Assembly (NCBI GenBank): GCA_016795385.1
Contig: JAEUHI010000048.1
Coordinates: forward strand, 124,001-188,000
DNA: 64,000 nt
Reading direction: 5' to 3'
From: Verrucomicrobiales bacterium
GTDB taxonomy: Bacteria > Verrucomicrobiota > Verrucomicrobiia > Verrucomicrobiales > DEV007
This document shows, one piece after another, positions 1 to 7,951 of this stretch (position 1 is its first letter; each line of letters begins with the position of its first letter). A program made the translations under genes and the position numbers. The notes below the pieces were generated by a model. It saw only the letters and a list, made by a program, of their open reading frames with translations. It searched no databases and had not been told where the DNA came from.

Positions 1-825
1 ATCAACGCCTCGCACGGCGGTTCGAGCAAACAAGCCCGCGCCGTCATCGACGGGCTCGAGGCGGATGTCGTCACTCTCGCGCTGGCCGCCGACATCGATG
101 CGATCGCTGAATCGGGGTTGATCGCGAAGGATTGGCAGAAGCGTCTCGAAAAGAACAGCGCCCCCTACCAATCCACCCTCGGATTCCTCGTCCGCAAAGG
201 CAATCCCAAGGGCATCAAGAACTGGGACGACCTCGCCAAGGATGGCGTCGCCGTAATCACCCCGAACCCGAAGACGTCCGGAGTGGCCCGCTGGAACTTC
301 CTCGCCGCGTGGGGCTGGGCCCTCGAAACCTACGGTGGTGACGAGGCGAAGGTCACGGAATACATCTCCAAGCTCTTCAAGAACGTCCCGGTGCTCGACT
401 CGGGTGCCCGCGGTGCCTCCACCACCTTCATCGAGCGGGGCATCGGCGACGTCCTCATCAACTGGGAGAACGAGCTCCTCCTCGCCACGAAAGAAGGCGG
501 CGACCAATTCGAGATCGTCGTCCCCTCCCTGAGCATCCTCGCCGAACCGACCGTGGCCGTGGTCGACAAGAACGTCGACAAGAACGGCACGCGTGAAGTG
601 GCCGAGGCCTACCTGCAGTTCCTCTATTCGGAGGAGGGGCAGAATCTCGCGGGCAAACACTTCTTCCGCCCGAGCAATCCGGAGATCCTCGCGAAATACG
701 CCTCGCAGTATCCCGACCTAAAGCTCTTCACGATCGACGAGGTCTTCGGCGGCTGGGGTCCGGCCACGAAGAAGTTCTTCGAAGACGACGGGGTCTTCGA
801 TCAGATCTATCTGAAGATCCACTGA
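1..825 (+). CDS. sbp: Sulfate/thiosulfate ABC transporter substrate-binding protein (5' truncated)
   Basis: Periplasmic receptor that delivers sulfate (or thiosulfate) to the CysTWA importer. The gene is cut by the window edge: the frame is open from base 1 and 274 residues can be read, so the signal peptide and N-terminus are missing. The readable part opens with the family signature [15 protein letters not shown], followed by the ligand-loop motif TPNPKTSG and a C-terminal lobe ending in a TGA stop. It lies 132 bp upstream of cysT in the same direction, the usual sbp/cysP-cysTWA order. Sbp and CysP cannot be told apart from this fragment. Confidence 0.93.
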   Translation: MNASHGGSSKQARAVIDGLEADVVTLALAADIDAIAESGLIAKDWQKRLEKNSAPYQSTLGFLVRKGNPKGIKNWDDLAKDGVAVITPNPKTSGVARWNFLAAWGWALETYGGDEAKVTEYISKLFKNVPVLDSGARGASTTFIERGIGDVLINWENELLLATKEGGDQFEIVVPSLSILAEPTVAVVDKNVDKNGTREVAEAYLQFLYSEEGQNLAGKHFFRPSNPEILAKYASQYPDLKLFTIDEVFGGWGPATKKFFEDDGVFDQIYLKIH

Positions 826-957
826 TCCGCTTCTCTCAATTGGTACCTTGGTTAGGCTCCCCGCCGTCGTGCGTGGCGGCGGGGAGATCCTTTGTTCCTC
901 AATGTCCGCGCTCTCCGCTCCCGAACCGCGTCCCTCCCTTTTCACCACTCCCATTGC

Positions 958-1857
958 ATGACTCCTTCCGCGCCCCCGGAGGATACCGGCCACCGCCCGA
1001 TTCCGTCCGAACGCCCCGCTCCTCCCCTCCGACCGAACCGCCGGGTCATCCCCGGATTCGGCCTGACGATGGGATTCACCCTCACCTACCTGACCCTGCT
1101 CGTCCTCATCCCGCTCTCGGCGGTGTTCCTGCGCACCGCCGGCATGGGTTGGGAGGATTTCTGGAAGGCCATCAGCGGACGACAAGTCGTCGCCTCATAC
1201 AAGGTCACTTTCGGCATCTCGTTCCTCGCCGCCCTGACCAACGCGTTCTTCGGCTTCATCGTTGCCTGGGTTCTGACCCGTTACCGCTTCCCCGGGAAAA
1301 AGCTCGTCGATGCCCTCGTCGACCTCCCTTTCGCCCTGCCGACCGCGGTCGCCGGGATCGCCCTCACCGCCCTCTACGCGCCGAACGGCTGGCTCGGGCA
1401 ATATCTCTATCCCCTCGGGATCGAGACGGCATACTCCCGCACCGGCATTTTCATCGCCCTCACCTTCATCGGTCTCCCCTTCGTGGTCCGCACCCTGCAG
1501 CCGGTCATCGAGGATTTCGACAAGGAAGTCGAAGAAGCGGGAGCTTCGCTGGGTGCCGGCCGCTTTCGTGTCTTTTTCACGATCATCGTGCCCGGTCTCG
1601 TGCCGGCGATGTTGACCGGCTTCTCCCTCGCCTTTGCCCGAGCGATCGGGGAATACGGATCGGTCATCTTCATCTCGGGCAACAAGCCGCTCCAGACGGA
1701 GATCACGCCGCTGGTGATCGTGAAATCGCTGGAGAACTACAACTACCCGCAGGCCACCGCCGTCGCCTGCGTGATGCTCGTCGCCTCTTTCGTGGTGCTC
1801 CTCATCGTGAACATCCTCCAGCGCTGGTCGGAGTCGATCGGCCAGGCAAGGTCGTGA
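958..1857 (+). CDS. cysT: Sulfate ABC transporter permease CysT (CysU)
   Basis: Inner-membrane permease of the sulfate/thiosulfate importer, which pairs with CysW. The 299-residue protein has a Pro-rich cytoplasmic N-terminus, then about six hydrophobic segments. It carries the permease EAA-type loop (EEAGASLGAGRFRVFFTIIVPG), which contacts the ATPase, and the CysT-like segments DLPFALPTAVAGIAL and ARAIGEYGSVIFISG. I place the start at ATG 958. An in-frame ATG at 892 would add 22 residues that look unlike protein. It is followed 45 bp later by cysW and lies in one operon with sbp and cysA. Confidence 0.93.
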   Translation: MTPSAPPEDTGHRPIPSERPAPPLRPNRRVIPGFGLTMGFTLTYLTLLVLIPLSAVFLRTAGMGWEDFWKAISGRQVVASYKVTFGISFLAALTNAFFGFIVAWVLTRYRFPGKKLVDALVDLPFALPTAVAGIALTALYAPNGWLGQYLYPLGIETAYSRTGIFIALTFIGLPFVVRTLQPVIEDFDKEVEEAGASLGAGRFRVFFTIIVPGLVPAMLTGFSLAFARAIGEYGSVIFISGNKPLQTEITPLVIVKSLENYNYPQATAVACVMLVASFVVLLIVNILQRWSESIGQARS

Positions 1858-1902
1858 AGTCAAGGAACCTCCCACTGAAATCGAACCTCTCCAACCGTTC
1901 CC

Positions 1903-2778
1903 ATGGCCGCCATTCTTTCACGTGTTCGACACGACAAACTTCCCACGACCGATCTCGCGACCACCGAACCCGCCTGGGTGCGATGGCTCCTCACCGCTAT
2001 CGCGGTCGGATTTCTCGCCCTCTTCCTCCTCATGCCGCTCGTCGCGGTCTTCGTCGAGGCTTTCAAACAAGGAACGAAACTCTACTTCGCGACCTTCGAG
2101 GATCGCTACGCGGTCGAGGCGATCTTCCTCACCTTGAAAGTCGCGGCGATCTCGGTGCCGGTGAACCTGGTCTTCGGGCTCGCCGCCGCCTGGGTCATCA
2201 CGAAGTACAGCTACCGGGGCAAGAGCCTCCTCGTCACCGTGCTCGACCTGCCTTTCGCGGTCTCTCCGGTGATCGCGGGATTGCTCTTTGTGCTGATCTT
2301 CAGCACCACCCACGGCTGGTTCGCCGCGCCGCTGAAGGCGCTCGACCTGAAGATCATCTTCGCCGTGCCGGGAATCGCCCTGGCCACGATCTTCATTACC
2401 CTGCCCTTCATCGCCCGCGAGCTCGTGCCGGTGATGCAGGCCCAGGGACGCGACGAGGAGTTCGCCGCCCTCACCCTCGGCGCGGGAGGCTGGCGCACCT
2501 TTTTCACGGTGACCTTGCCGAATGTGAAGTGGGGCCTCTTCTACGGGGTCGTGCTTTGCAATGCCCGGGCCATGGGGGAATTCGGTGCCGTCGCCGTCGT
2601 CTCCGGAAACATCAAGGGCAAGACGAGCACCCTGCCGCTCTACATCGAGACGCTCTACAACGAATACAACGGCGTCGCCGCCTTCACCCTGGCCTCGATC
2701 CTGTCCCTCCTCGCCCTCCTCACCCTCGTCCTCAAGAACTTCATCGAATGGCGCACCGCCAAGTCGCGCGAGGAATGA
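1903..2778 (+). CDS. cysW: Sulfate ABC transporter permease CysW
   Basis: Second membrane subunit of the sulfate importer, 291 residues. Several hydrophobic segments follow a short N-terminus. CysW-type motifs are visible: ITKYSYRGKSLLVTVLDLPF, the EAA loop around EFAALTLGAGGWRTFF, and ARAMGEFGAVAVVSG. It resembles CysT in its core, as expected for the heterodimeric permease. The gene is 45 bp from cysT and 36 bp from cysA, so the four genes are probably co-transcribed. Confidence 0.94.
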   Translation: MAAILSRVRHDKLPTTDLATTEPAWVRWLLTAIAVGFLALFLLMPLVAVFVEAFKQGTKLYFATFEDRYAVEAIFLTLKVAAISVPVNLVFGLAAAWVITKYSYRGKSLLVTVLDLPFAVSPVIAGLLFVLIFSTTHGWFAAPLKALDLKIIFAVPGIALATIFITLPFIARELVPVMQAQGRDEEFAALTLGAGGWRTFFTVTLPNVKWGLFYGVVLCNARAMGEFGAVAVVSGNIKGKTSTLPLYIETLYNEYNGVAAFTLASILSLLALLTLVLKNFIEWRTAKSREE

Positions 2779-2814
2779 CATTCCCTCCATTTCACCTACC
2801 ACGATTCCCGTTTC

Positions 2815-3906
2815 ATGAGCATCCGTGCCCTCCACCTCCACAAAACCTTCGGCAACTACAAGGCTCTCGACGATGTCTCGATCGAAGTACCCGAAGGCCG
2901 TCTCGTCTCCTTGTTAGGGCCCTCGGGCTCTGGCAAAACGACCGTCCTCCGCATTCTTGCGGGCCTGGAATTCCCCGACCGCGCGAGCGGCGGCGTCATC
3001 GAATTCCACGGTGAAGACGTCACCCATGTCGCCGCGGGCAAGCGGGGCGTGGGGTTTGTCTTCCAGCATTACGCGCTCTTCAAACACATGACGATCGCGA
3101 AGAACATCGCCTTCGGCCTGCGCGCCAAGCCGCGCCGGGAGCGTCCCGACGAATCCACGATCAATGCCCGGGTCAAGGAATTGCTCGAACTCGTGCAGCT
3201 CGACGGCCTCGGTCAACGTTATCCGAGCGAACTCTCCGGCGGACAACGCCAGCGTGTCGCACTCGCCCGCGCCATCGCCTCGCAGCCCCGCGTGCTCCTC
3301 CTCGATGAACCTTTTGGCGCACTCGATGCGAAGGTGCGCAAGGATCTCCGCCGCTGGCTGCGCCTCTTCCAGGAGGAAATCAAGATCACCACGGTCTTTG
3401 TCACCCACGATCAGGAAGAGGCCCTCGAGCTTGCCGACGAGGTCGTGATCATGAACAACGCCCGCATCGCCCAGGTCGGCGAGCCGCAATCGGTCTATGA
3501 TCACCCTTCCTCGCCCTTCGTCATTGAATTCCTCGGCAATGTGAACCGCTTCACCGCGGGAGTCACTCCGCCCGCCAAGGGGCGCGCCCGGGAAGGAAAG
3601 GATGTCCTCTACGTCCGGCCCCACGATGTCGACATCCAGCTCGGGGAGCGGGAGCCGCACGAATATGCGATCCGTTCGAAGATCCAACACATCTTCTCGG
3701 CGGGGAATTACGCCCGCATCACCCTGGATCGTCTCGGCTACGACGAACCTTTCGAAGCGGAGATCTCGAGGTCGCGCCTGCGTGAACTGAATCTGCAGGT
3801 CGGCATGGTCGTCTCCGTGGTCTTCCGGCACATCCGCGTCTTCGCGAACGGCCAATTCCGCGAGAGCGATGTCAGTGAGGAAGGCCGCCTCGTCGAGGCG
3901 CTTTGA
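2815..3906 (+). CDS. cysA: Sulfate/thiosulfate import ATP-binding protein CysA
   Basis: ATPase that powers sulfate import, 363 residues. All nucleotide-binding motifs are intact: Walker [10 protein letters not shown] near residue 40, Q-loop QHYALF, signature [14 protein letters not shown], Walker [12 protein letters not shown], and the switch histidine in [13 protein letters not shown]. The C-terminal ~110 residues match the TOBE-type regulatory tail of CysA. It is the last gene of the importer operon. Its stop lies 6 bp from the stop of the convergent Rrf2 gene, and no obvious terminator fits between them. Confidence 0.95.
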   Translation: MSIRALHLHKTFGNYKALDDVSIEVPEGRLVSLLGPSGSGKTTVLRILAGLEFPDRASGGVIEFHGEDVTHVAAGKRGVGFVFQHYALFKHMTIAKNIAFGLRAKPRRERPDESTINARVKELLELVQLDGLGQRYPSELSGGQRQRVALARAIASQPRVLLLDEPFGALDAKVRKDLRRWLRLFQEEIKITTVFVTHDQEEALELADEVVIMNNARIAQVGEPQSVYDHPSSPFVIEFLGNVNRFTAGVTPPAKGRAREGKDVLYVRPHDVDIQLGEREPHEYAIRSKIQHIFSAGNYARITLDRLGYDEPFEAEISRSRLRELNLQVGMVVSVVFRHIRVFANGQFRESDVSEEGRLVEAL

Positions 3907-3912
3907 ACGGCC

Positions 3913-4512
3913 TTATTTTCCAGCGACCGTCTTCTTTTTCGGAGGGCGGCCGCGTGGTTTGGCCCCGGTCAGGATCGCGAGGAAGCCATCCTCGGGCATC
4001 GGTCGGCGCACCACCGCTTTCTTCTCAACCCCTTCGGGCGGATTCACCGGGGCGAACGGAATCGGTGTCTTGTCTCGGCGCATCTTGCGCAAGGTCACCT
4101 CCACGACGTCGGCGAGGGTGTAGCGATCGAGGATGTTCGAGACGGCGTTGCGCACGTCGATCATCAGCATGCGGAGCCCGCAGTGATCCTCATCGGCACA
4201 GGTGCAGGGCTGGTAGAAGGATTCGCTGGCACAGGGAATCGGCGCGAGCATGCCGTCGAGGAGGCGCACCATGTCGCCCATCTTGATTTCGGCGGGATCC
4301 TTGTGCAGGTAATAACCGCCGAATTTCCCCCGCTTTGTCGCGATGATTCCCGCATGGCGGAAATCGGCGAGGATTTGCTCGACGAATTTCAGCGGCAGGT
4401 TGTCCTCGTTCGAGAGGTCCGACGCCGACAGCACCTCCCGGCCCACCTCGCGGGCGATCCCGAGATTGATGAGGGTGCGCATGCCATATTCGCCGCGTTT
4501 GGAAAGTTTCAT
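3913..4512 (-). CDS. Rrf2-family transcriptional regulator with a cysteine cluster and AT-hook-like tail
   Basis: 199-residue winged-helix regulator. The N-terminal ~85 residues are typical Rrf2 (KLSKRGEYGMRTLINLG; KRGKFGGYYL). Residues 94, 103, 105 and 111 are cysteines (spacing C-x8-C-x-C-x5-C), in the region where IscR-type members bind an Fe-S cluster. The spacing differs from the E. coli IscR pattern. The C-terminal ~60 residues are an extension ending in KPRGRPPKKK, an AT-hook-like basic motif that is not usual in the family. Convergent placement beside cysTWA and near a yezD-like gene suggests a CymR/IscR-like role in sulfur control. The target and the ligand are inferred. Confidence 0.85.
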   Translation of the reverse strand: MKLSKRGEYGMRTLINLGIAREVGREVLSASDLSNEDNLPLKFVEQILADFRHAGIIATKRGKFGGYYLHKDPAEIKMGDMVRLLDGMLAPIPCASESFYQPCTCADEDHCGLRMLMIDVRNAVSNILDRYTLADVVEVTLRKMRRDKTPIPFAPVNPPEGVEKKAVVRRPMPEDGFLAILTGAKPRGRPPKKKTVAGK

Positions 4513-4603
4513 CGATAGAAAAAAGCGTCCGCACTCCGGTGTGTCCGGTCGTTGGGAACTCCGGTAGGATCAACGGGCGGAAGCGATTTTCAAGGAGGAA
4601 CTC

Positions 4604-5653
4604 TCAACCCTCCCCCATCAGGATGCGTGTGACGTCGTCCATCGTCACCCAGCCGACGTTGCGACCCTCCTTGTCCCGCACGAGCGCGGCCACGGAATCG
4701 CCTTCGAGAAACTCCGCGAGGAGATGCGTCAGGGAATCCCTCGCGCCGACCACCGGCACGGGCAGGATCCGATCTCGCCAGTCGAAGGACGAACCGGAGA
4801 GACATTCGGCCGCGAGCAACTCGCGGATCCTCACAAATCCCCTCACGGTGTCGAGCGTGCCATCGTCGCTGACGGGACATGCGCGAGGGATGAACCCGTT
4901 CAGGGAAGCGAGATTCCCACGCAGGCTTTTGCCTGAGTGGAAAACCTTCACCGAATCCGCCGGAGTCATCGATGCCGAGACCCGGCGCGCCGAGAGCGTG
5001 GCGGCGTGGATGATGATGATCTCTTCGCGGCCGTGGATCGCATCTTCGGCCTTGGCCGCCTGGGTGAGGGTGATGATGTCCATGATCGGAGACTCGGCCC
5101 GGTCTTTCTCCGGCCCGGAGCTGAAGCGATCACTGAAACGTTGCGCCAACGCCGCGACCGGACCGAAGACCTTCATCACTAGACGGAGGGGCAGGAGCAG
5201 CTTCGGGGCGAGTTCCGGCGCGCGCTTCACCGCGATGATCTTCGGAGCGAGTTCGCCGAAGATGACGACGGCAATCGTCATCGAGAGGGAAAAGGCCCAG
5301 AGCCATTGCACCCCGAAGAGCTTCAAAAAGATCGCGCCCGCGATCGTCGGCAGACCGGTGTTGGCGAGGGTGTTTGCCACGAGGATTGCCGAGATGGGGC
5401 GCTCGATGCGTTGTTTCAGATCGAGCCAGGCTTTCGCCGTCGGCATGACCGTCGCGTCCCGGGATTTCAGCCAAAGGGGGTTCAGGCTGAGCAAGGTCGC
5501 CTCGGTCAAGGAACAGAAGGCGGAGATCGCAAGCGTTCCGAGGGAAAGGAGCACCAGAAGCGTGACCGGCCCCACCCAGGAGGGTATCGCGGAAGAGGTA
5601 ACCGGGTCGAGTGTGGCGGTGGCGAGAGCAAGCAAAGGCAGGTCCATGATCAA
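4604..5653 (-). CDS. CNNM/DUF21 and CBS-domain membrane protein (CorC/HlyC family)
   Basis: 349-residue membrane protein of the hemolysin C/CNNM family, which is implicated in divalent cation transport or homeostasis. The N-terminal half is a DUF21-type membrane domain (LLVLLSLGTLAISAFCSLTE; ANTLANTGLPTIAGA; VVIFGELAPKIIAVKRA). The C-terminal half carries a CBS pair, including the stretch around VGARDSLTHLLAEFLEGDSV. Its start overlaps the stop of the upstream M14 gene by 4 bp (ATGA), so translation is probably coupled. It is last in a leftward operon beginning at the DUF2292 gene. The substrate ion is unknown. Confidence 0.85.
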   Translation of the reverse strand: MIMDLPLLALATATLDPVTSSAIPSWVGPVTLLVLLSLGTLAISAFCSLTEATLLSLNPLWLKSRDATVMPTAKAWLDLKQRIERPISAILVANTLANTGLPTIAGAIFLKLFGVQWLWAFSLSMTIAVVIFGELAPKIIAVKRAPELAPKLLLPLRLVMKVFGPVAALAQRFSDRFSSGPEKDRAESPIMDIITLTQAAKAEDAIHGREEIIIIHAATLSARRVSASMTPADSVKVFHSGKSLRGNLASLNGFIPRACPVSDDGTLDTVRGFVRIRELLAAECLSGSSFDWRDRILPVPVVGARDSLTHLLAEFLEGDSVAALVRDKEGRNVGWVTMDDVTRILMGEG

Positions 5654-6450
5654 GCAGCCCGACGGTGCCGCGGTCCCGAGACCCGCCGCACGGTCGCCGC
5701 GAGCGCGGCCATCAGACCCGTGCGTCGGAGGCGGGTCCCGTAGGTGCCGGGGGCCTCAAAGGTGAGTGAAAGCACGGAGTGTTGCTTCGCAAGCCAGATC
5801 GCTTCCGGCCAGCCTTCGCGATCGTCGGGCTCCGGCGCATGCAGGATGAGGCCGGGGCCGCTCAACTCATGATCATCGACCGGTCCTTCGTTTTGGACGG
5901 GGAAAAGCCCGGAGAGACGATCGACGATGCGGGAACCGAGGCCTCCCCGTGGACTCGTGTTGATTTCGTAGAGATAAAAGCCGTCCGCCTCCCAATCCTC
6001 GTGGAGAGAGAGATGCACGAGATCGCGTGGACGCTGGTGCGACCACCATTCGATCACGGCCCCCACCTCTTCGGTCTTTTGCCGGTAGAAGTCGCGATTC
6101 AGATCGATACCTTCGGCATTTTCCCGCGTCCCCGCCCGCAGGCCGGAGGGATTCAGGATGGGAGCGATCACCCATTCGCAATCGTCGGGCAGTGGCGAAC
6201 TTTTGAGGAACTCGAGCACCGCACCCGGACCGCAGGGCTCATCACCATGGATGCCGGAAGAGAGAAACACGGTCGTGCCGGGACCGCTGCGGGCCGGACG
6301 CGTCCAGAAGACGATCTCGTCCGGCCCGGCGCGGCCGATTACCCGACGCTCCAATCCCTGGGCGGCGGCGGCCCTGGCGAAGGCGTGCTCGAAGGAAGGG
6401 ATGGGATCGTCAAACGGGCGACTCATGCGGCGAAGCCAGTGTCGAAACAT
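5650..6450 (-). CDS. M14-like zinc carboxypeptidase / succinylglutamate desuccinylase-aspartoacylase family protein
   Basis: 266-residue predicted cytoplasmic metallohydrolase. The zinc-site motif GIHGDE is intact, as are the substrate-binding stretch NPSGLRAGTRENAEG followed by DLNRDF, a downstream histidine in SLHEDWEADG, and a candidate catalytic glutamate in TFEAPG. The start at 6450 is favoured by a good Shine-Dalgarno sequence (AGGAGG at 6459-6464 read leftward, 8 nt away). An internal ATG at 6426 is possible. It overlaps the CNNM gene by 4 bp and lies 90 bp downstream of a shorter, motif-poor relative. The substrate could be a peptide or an N-acyl amino acid. Confidence 0.8.
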   Translation of the reverse strand: MFRHWLRRMSRPFDDPIPSFEHAFARAAAAQGLERRVIGRAGPDEIVFWTRPARSGPGTTVFLSSGIHGDEPCGPGAVLEFLKSSPLPDDCEWVIAPILNPSGLRAGTRENAEGIDLNRDFYRQKTEEVGAVIEWWSHQRPRDLVHLSLHEDWEADGFYLYEINTSPRGGLGSRIVDRLSGLFPVQNEGPVDDHELSGPGLILHAPEPDDREGWPEAIWLAKQHSVLSLTFEAPGTYGTRLRRTGLMAALAATVRRVSGPRHRRAA

Positions 6451-6540
6451 TCATTTCCCCTCCTGCGCAGGAATCCGGCCAATTCTCGATGAGATCGTCG
6501 AAGAACGGCGGATCCGAGCGACGCGGGGAGACGATTCCGT

Positions 6541-7281
6541 TCAGTTCAGCCAACGGGAAGCCGTGTGGCCGGTGAGGCGGAGATTTTGCAGGTGGGCACG
6601 GAAAAACACCACGAGGACCTGGCTCGCCCAATGGGTCGCGAGGGAGGAAGGCCATTCGCGCGGGATCTCGAGAGTCAGGTGCCAGCGACCTTCATGGCGC
6701 ATGCGCACGGAACGCAGGAGAATTCCATCGCGGTTGGTTTCACTTTGGAGGCGGCGGACCGCTTCCTCCGTTTCGCGGGCGGCTTGGATGACCGCGCTCG
6801 TCCCTGAAACGGCAAGACTGATGTTCGTGACATCGGCGAGACGGATCTCGACGAAACCGTCCGAAGGCAGATTGCGGAAATCCTCCACCGCCATTTCCAG
6901 CGAGGAAAGGAGCGGCTCGTCTTCAACCGGTTGGCCCAGTTCCAAGGCGACCGGATTCGTCACCGGGAGGATGCGCAGGACGCGGCCTGCGGCGATGTTC
7001 GGCTGCAGGACGAGGCGCTCGATCAGTTGCAGCGTGGTCTCCGCCGCGGTGGCCTCCCCGGAGGAGTTCACCCCGAGCAGGTTCACGAAAGAGGTTTCCA
7101 CACCGGGTTCCGGCGGTCCATAGACGGTGAACGTGGGCAATCCATATTTCCGGCCGTCGTGCCGGACGAAACGTTCGATCTGCCCGATCAGGGTGCGGGA
7201 GATCTCACAGTGCTCGATGAACCCGCGGATGAGCTCGGTCATCTTCGCGCGGAATTCGGGATTCAGTCGGGTCTTGCTCAT
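6541..7281 (-). CDS. Hypothetical protein, possibly a degenerate M14-like paralogue
   Basis: 246 residues, no signal peptide. The segment around TFTVYGPPEPGVETSFVNLL and RILPVTNPVALELG lines up by eye with the zinc-site and NPxG regions of the M14-like protein immediately downstream. Where that neighbour has HGDE, this protein has NSSGE, and the Arg/Asp-rich substrate loop is absent. It may be a pseudoenzyme partner, or the resemblance may be spurious. ATG 7281 is chosen. An alternative GTG at 7341 overlaps the stop of the upstream DUF2292 gene (GTGA), which would suggest coupling and a 266-residue product. Confidence 0.6.
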   Translation of the reverse strand: MSKTRLNPEFRAKMTELIRGFIEHCEISRTLIGQIERFVRHDGRKYGLPTFTVYGPPEPGVETSFVNLLGVNSSGEATAAETTLQLIERLVLQPNIAAGRVLRILPVTNPVALELGQPVEDEPLLSSLEMAVEDFRNLPSDGFVEIRLADVTNISLAVSGTSAVIQAARETEEAVRRLQSETNRDGILLRSVRMRHEGRWHLTLEIPREWPSSLATHWASQVLVVFFRAHLQNLRLTGHTASRWLN

Positions 7282-7337
7282 GATGTTGGGATGGGATGGG
7301 GTTGTCTGACGGAAAGGAGAATTCTGAGGGGAACGGT

Positions 7338-7541
7338 TCACTCGGGGTCTTTCGATCCGGCCTCGCCACCGGGACGGGATTGGAAACGGAATTTCTCGGT
7401 GCTCTCGATCTGTGTCACCCGCCCCTCATGGACGACGATCTGCACGGAACCAAAACGGAGGGCGCCCACCTTGCGTTCGACGACCTGGAGCCAGGCGGCG
7501 ATTTCGGGATCGGTGGAGGATGAGGATTCGGGAGCGGACAT
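7338..7541 (-). CDS. YezD-like DUF2292 family small protein
   Basis: 67-residue protein with the DUF2292 pattern in its middle: IAAWLQVVERKVGALRFGSV, then QIVVHEGRVTQIESTEKFRF. YezD-type proteins are small, of unknown biochemistry, and repeatedly found in sulfur-assimilation loci. Here the gene heads a leftward operon 2.8 kb from an Rrf2 gene and the sulfate importer, which fits that pattern. The start at 7541 gives the usual family length. A longer frame to 7613 reads through a probable operator. Function unknown. Confidence 0.8.
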   Translation of the reverse strand: MSAPESSSSTDPEIAAWLQVVERKVGALRFGSVQIVVHEGRVTQIESTEKFRFQSRPGGEAGSKDPE

Positions 7542-7605
7542 GGCAAGCGGCATGGGGTGAGGGTGAGTGGACACACTGTTCAGGTTCTGAATGGCAACGC
7601 CTGGA

Positions 7606-7624
7606 GTAGACACTTTTAATCTAC
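7606..7624. promoter_or_regulatory. Inverted repeat upstream of the DUF2292 operon (candidate operator)
   Basis: GTAGA and TCTAC half-sites separated by nine A/T-rich bases, 65 bp upstream of the DUF2292 start. The size and position suit a dimeric repressor such as the neighbouring Rrf2 protein. Binding is inferred, and no second copy was found in this window. Confidence 0.4.
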
Positions 7625-7951
7625 ACCCGTCAACTCAAGATTTGAAAATATTTCCGAATATCGCAAAGCGGATGCTCACGACCCGGGAGCTCGAATCGCC
7701 CTAGAAACATGGAGATCAGGCCCATGCGTCACGCCCCCGAGGGCGTGCAAAAACCACCTTGAGAGATTCCAGCCCTTGGGCTTGAAACAAAAAATCGCGA
7801 CAAACCGCTTGCATTTCCCTCTTGGGAATCCACTATCACGTTGTCGGAGATCCACCGTGACCGGACACAAGGAGCCAAGGATCGCTTAACCACTCCGTCC
7901 CCGCACCAGCGCGGGCTCGACGGGTTAAACAACCAAACTCCTAGATTCAAC
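7625..7951. other. Intergenic region between the divergent DUF2292 operon and the porin
   Basis: No gene is seen in these 327 bp. It contains a hairpin CACGCCC-ccga-GGGCGTG (7730-7747), a small inverted repeat TTCCC-N4-GGGAA (7815-7828) next to a weak promoter-like TTGCAT/TATCAC pair, and the long leader hairpin listed separately. It probably holds the promoters of both neighbours. None of the riboswitch consensus sequences I know fits convincingly. Confidence 0.5.
7886..7928 (+). promoter_or_regulatory. Structured 5' leader hairpin before the porin
   Basis: Three stacked stems can be drawn: TTAAC (7886-7890) with GTTAA (7924-7928), CCGTC (7895-7899) with GACGG (7919-7923), and CCCGC (7900-7904) with GCGGG (7911-7915). 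The loop is ACCAGC, with bulges CACT and CTC. The porin ATG follows 23 nt later. It may influence translation or mRNA stability. No ligand can be proposed. Confidence 0.4.

Noticed and set aside
840..3014. Long open frame of 724 codons over the cysT-cysW genes
   Set aside because: Arg/Pro/His-rich shadow frame typical of GC-rich DNA; the permeases in the other frames carry all the family motifs.
7625..7951. SAM or other sulfur riboswitch
   Set aside because: None of the consensus cores known to me can be aligned to the leader.
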